Positions 61,301 to 64,000 of a stretch of DNA of 64,000 nt are shown one piece after another. The first letter of the stretch is position 1. The number at the start of each line of letters is the position of its first letter. This DNA is from Aquila chrysaetos chrysaetos (Eukaryota; Chordata; Aves; Accipitriformes; Accipitridae). The DNA lies in the NCBI RefSeq assembly GCF_900496995.4, contig NC_044020.1, positions 14,340,001-14,404,000 on the forward strand. Reading direction: 5' to 3'. The position numbers and the translations under genes were made by a program. Below the pieces are notes generated by a model. That model searched no databases. It saw only the letters and a list, made by a program, of their open reading frames with translations, and had not been told where the DNA came from.

Positions 61301-63687
61301 GGACCAGAGCCAGGCCACGCTGCTGGGGTGAATAGGTAGGACTGGATGACAGGAGAGTTGGGTGCTTCAGCTGGATGTGCACAACTGGAACTTGGAGCCC
61401 ACTGACAGGGGGACTGGGAGAGGTCATGAAAAATGAGGCAGGCAGCTGGAAAGAGAAACTAATGTATGAAGATTGGGCCTTGCTGGAGGCAGCGTTGGGA
61501 ATAAGGGGAAAAGATCTGAAGCACTGGCTGACTCTCTTAAAAACCCCATACCTGCAAAAAGAACAACCTTTTCAAAGCTGATGTGGGGCTTGGTAGGTCA
61601 CCATAGTGATGCTAAACCTTGAAGTACCTTCTGCTTATGAAGAAATCTGATTTTTTCTTTGTAGATTGAGAGCCACCCCTACCTTCCTCAGGAAGAGCTG
61701 ATTAAGTTTTACCAATCCAAAGGGATCTCTGTCACTGCATACTGTCCCCTTGGAGCGCCCAACTAGCCATGGTAAGAATGCTTTGTGAGACTTCTTTCTT
61801 AGACATTGATTGGAGCCAATACAGTAAACCAGTCTTGGGATGTGGATAAACCTTCACACACACAGATACCTCTCTCACACTTACTGTGACATTCAGTCCA
61901 CTAATTCATACCTGTGCTGTTTCTGGAGTTTCATATTTAGGAGAAAAAGGATCAATTGGTTGGTGAAAGTAGTGAAGATAATTCTTAACTGAGCTTGGGT
62001 GAGCTTATTAAAACATGTAAGAGAACTTCTGAACTAAAAAAAAACCAAACCCAAAACAAAGCAGCACATGCTTATGAAAACAGCGACTTTGCAGTCCTGC
62101 TGAGACAAATGGATTAGGTTTTTAAATGGATAATTTGAAGAAATTTTGCTTTTACTCCAGTCTTCATGGCCTTCTCCGACCTGGGACAGGGTGCGTACCA
62201 GAGCAGCTGTGCTTGTGAAGGACATGACAGCGGCCCATTCTCAAGATGAAATTTTCAGGATCTGGACAAAAGAAATTCCCAGCCTGATCCCAGGCTGGAC
62301 TGAAATATGTTTCAGTGACCTGTTATACTAGAAACTACAGGCCTCTTCTCATGTGCCAACCTGCGATAAAAGGAAAAGAATGAAAGCGGGGACTGGAGCA
62401 ATGAGAAGATGGTGAATTAAAAGTGTGCAAGATGATGCTTTCTTATAATTTAAAAAATATTCTTACCCTACAGTGCTTGAGGGAGAAGATAGCGGGCCAC
62501 TGAACTGCTGAAGTCTGCTTTTTATTTTCACAGGTCCAAGCCTGAAGATATTTCCTTTTTTGATGATCCCCAAATTAAGGAAATAGCACTCAAGTACAAC
62601 AAAATCCCAGCTCAGGTTAATACTGGTCATAGTATTTTCCGTGGTTACAAGTATTTTTCCCACTCATGCTAAAGTAACTATTTACACAGGTATTATGGAA
62701 AGGTGAGTTCCAGCTGTGTCTCATACACATTGTAATGCTTTAAAGAATATTATCTCTAACACTAGTTTTAATGATGGACAGAAGATTACCAATGGCTTTG
62801 GGCTTTAATTGGCACACTAGCCACTTCTACACACAGCATCCCTGGCCAATTCTGAACTCCTGTTCAATGCACTCCCATGCTGTCATCTCAGCTTCAGAGA
62901 CAGATAATGATTAAATGAGCTCAGGCAATAACAAGGAAGGGTTTACTACAGTGCTTTTCCTACATGAGACATCTCTGATTAGCAGTAGAGCTGTTCCGTG
63001 TAACCATGTAGGCACATATGGTTTTCAGCTTTCGGAAGACAGGCAGAACTTCTCAGCTGTAATTCCCTGTCTGTTCCTGCAGGTGCTTATCCAGCTCCAG
63101 GTTCAAAGAAATGTGAGTGTAATTCCCAGATCTGTCACTCCACACCATATTGAGAAAAATTTTAAGGTAAGAGGGTACCTTACAAAGTTATTCACGGTGT
63201 TGAACTTTACACAGAAAAATCCACTCTGCCAGTGGAACAAAGTACCCCTTTCATGCTTAGAACTGGCAAAAGCTTTTGTCTGTCAGATACCATGTAGGTT
63301 ACTTCTTTATGCATGCAAAAAATTACTTTAAAAGTAAAGAGCCAAGTCTGCTTCATTACAACACATCAAGTAAGAGAGATTAACTTTTCCACCTTGTAAT
63401 ATAAATATGATGCAATTAGACCCCACCAGCACTGTAACTTTACGACATGTATTCATTGCTCACCACAAATGTGCATCTATTGCACGCTTCCTAGTGCTTC
63501 AACAAATACAATGCTTTTCTACTTCTGTTTTTGGTATTCTTTCTGCAAATGAATTTACACTTGTCTTTTTGCAAACTGAAGTAACCCAGCTGTTTGGGAC
63601 CTTTATTCAAGTGTTTGAATTGGCTAAAGAGGAGATGGAAACCTTCCTTGCTTTCAAGAAGCAGTATCGTATCTGTGCGTTAAGCGA
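55358..63687 (+). pseudogene. Aldo-keto reductase, AKR1B type, decaying; continues past the window
   Basis: AKR1B enzymes reduce aldehydes and sugars with NADPH. Exons 1-9 of the ten-exon family gene lie at 55358-55423, 57712-57879, about 58560-58676, 59330-59408, 60801-60923, 61665-61771, 62534-62615, 63083-63166 and about 63611-63687; exon 10 would be off the right edge. MPIVGLGTWQ, GYRHFDCAYLYQNENE and [10 protein letters not shown] keep the catalytic Asp, Tyr, Lys and His. Damage is clear. The exon 3 acceptor reads CGG where CAG is expected. Exon 4 has one extra T in its T run, shifting frame. Exon 6 has an in-frame TAG at 61764. The exon 9 acceptor is also off phase. The cofactor motif SNFN reads FNFN and ECHPY reads ESHPY. 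It keeps introns, so it is a duplicated or unitary pseudogene, not a retrocopy. A sequencing error could explain single defects but hardly all of them. Confidence 0.88.
57307..57321 (+). promoter_or_regulatory. CTCF-like motif in reductase intron 1
   Basis: CCAGGAGGTGGCACT agrees with CCASYAGRKGGCRSY at 14 of 15 positions. It lies in the 2.3 kb intron 1 of the reductase pseudogene. Motif match only. Confidence 0.45.
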
Positions 63688-64000
63688 GTGAGTATTTCCT
63701 CCTCCTCCATGTTTTAGCAAGATTGGATTATCATTGGCTATCCTCTTAATGGACAGTATTTGATAGTCTCACTTAAAAATAAGAAGAGAGGGAATGTTAA
63801 CCAATACCTGGGCATATCCATATCTGCTGGAATCCAGCACTAGGGTTTATTAGAGCACCGCCCGTCTTCTACAGGTTGGTAGCACTGGGATTTTTGCAGG
63901 TACATTGTGTGTTAAGATATCTTGTAATGGATGCATACCAAACTGCTGTCTGAAAATCAAAATTGGCTGGGAACTCCAAAATAAATAGGTGGCAATATTT

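Overview
The window is vertebrate nuclear DNA, almost certainly from a bird. Genes are split by GT-AG introns, promoters are CpG islands, and there are 5'-truncated CR1 LINEs plus solo LTRs of kinds common in avian genomes. The order PEX26, alpha-tubulin 8, USP18 on one strand matches the order known from human 22q11. Only family-level comparison from memory was possible; no database was searched.

Layout, all genes on the + strand. Bases 1-3590 hold no recognised gene. A CpG island at about 3590-4720 leads into PEX26 (five coding exons, 4489-7963, 286 aa), followed by a long 3' region. Two tandem TUBA8-type alpha-tubulin genes follow, copy A (11817-16448, 446 aa) and copy B (21887-28691, 447 aa), each with five coding exons and a first exon coding only Met. 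A solo LTR lies 128 bases past the copy B stop. A second CpG island (about 31850-33300) carries an exact ISRE core and an ETS/IRF composite motif. It serves USP18, which has a non-coding exon 1 and ten coding exons (35469-47630, 378 aa). USP18 introns hold a nested pair of LTRs and a CR1 fragment, and another solo LTR lies downstream. From 48986 to 55357 no gene was found. The right end holds exons 1-9 of an aldo-keto reductase of the AKR1B type (55358 onward), which looks like a decaying pseudogene and runs off the edge.

Functionally these are independent genes kept in conserved order: peroxisome biogenesis (PEX26), microtubule subunits (TUBA8 pair), interferon-response restraint (USP18) and a dead carbonyl reductase relative. 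The most interesting signals are a sharply bounded, nearly identical block shared by the two tubulin genes (exon 4 plus about 185 bases of intron 4), which suggests recent gene conversion; unusual tubulin sequence features (a shortened N-terminal loop with P72 changed to Q in copy A, and a tail ending in -GE in copy B); the IRF motif pair at USP18; and the nested LTRs. I saw no CRISPR array, operon or other prokaryote-like system, and nothing I would call a wholly new system.
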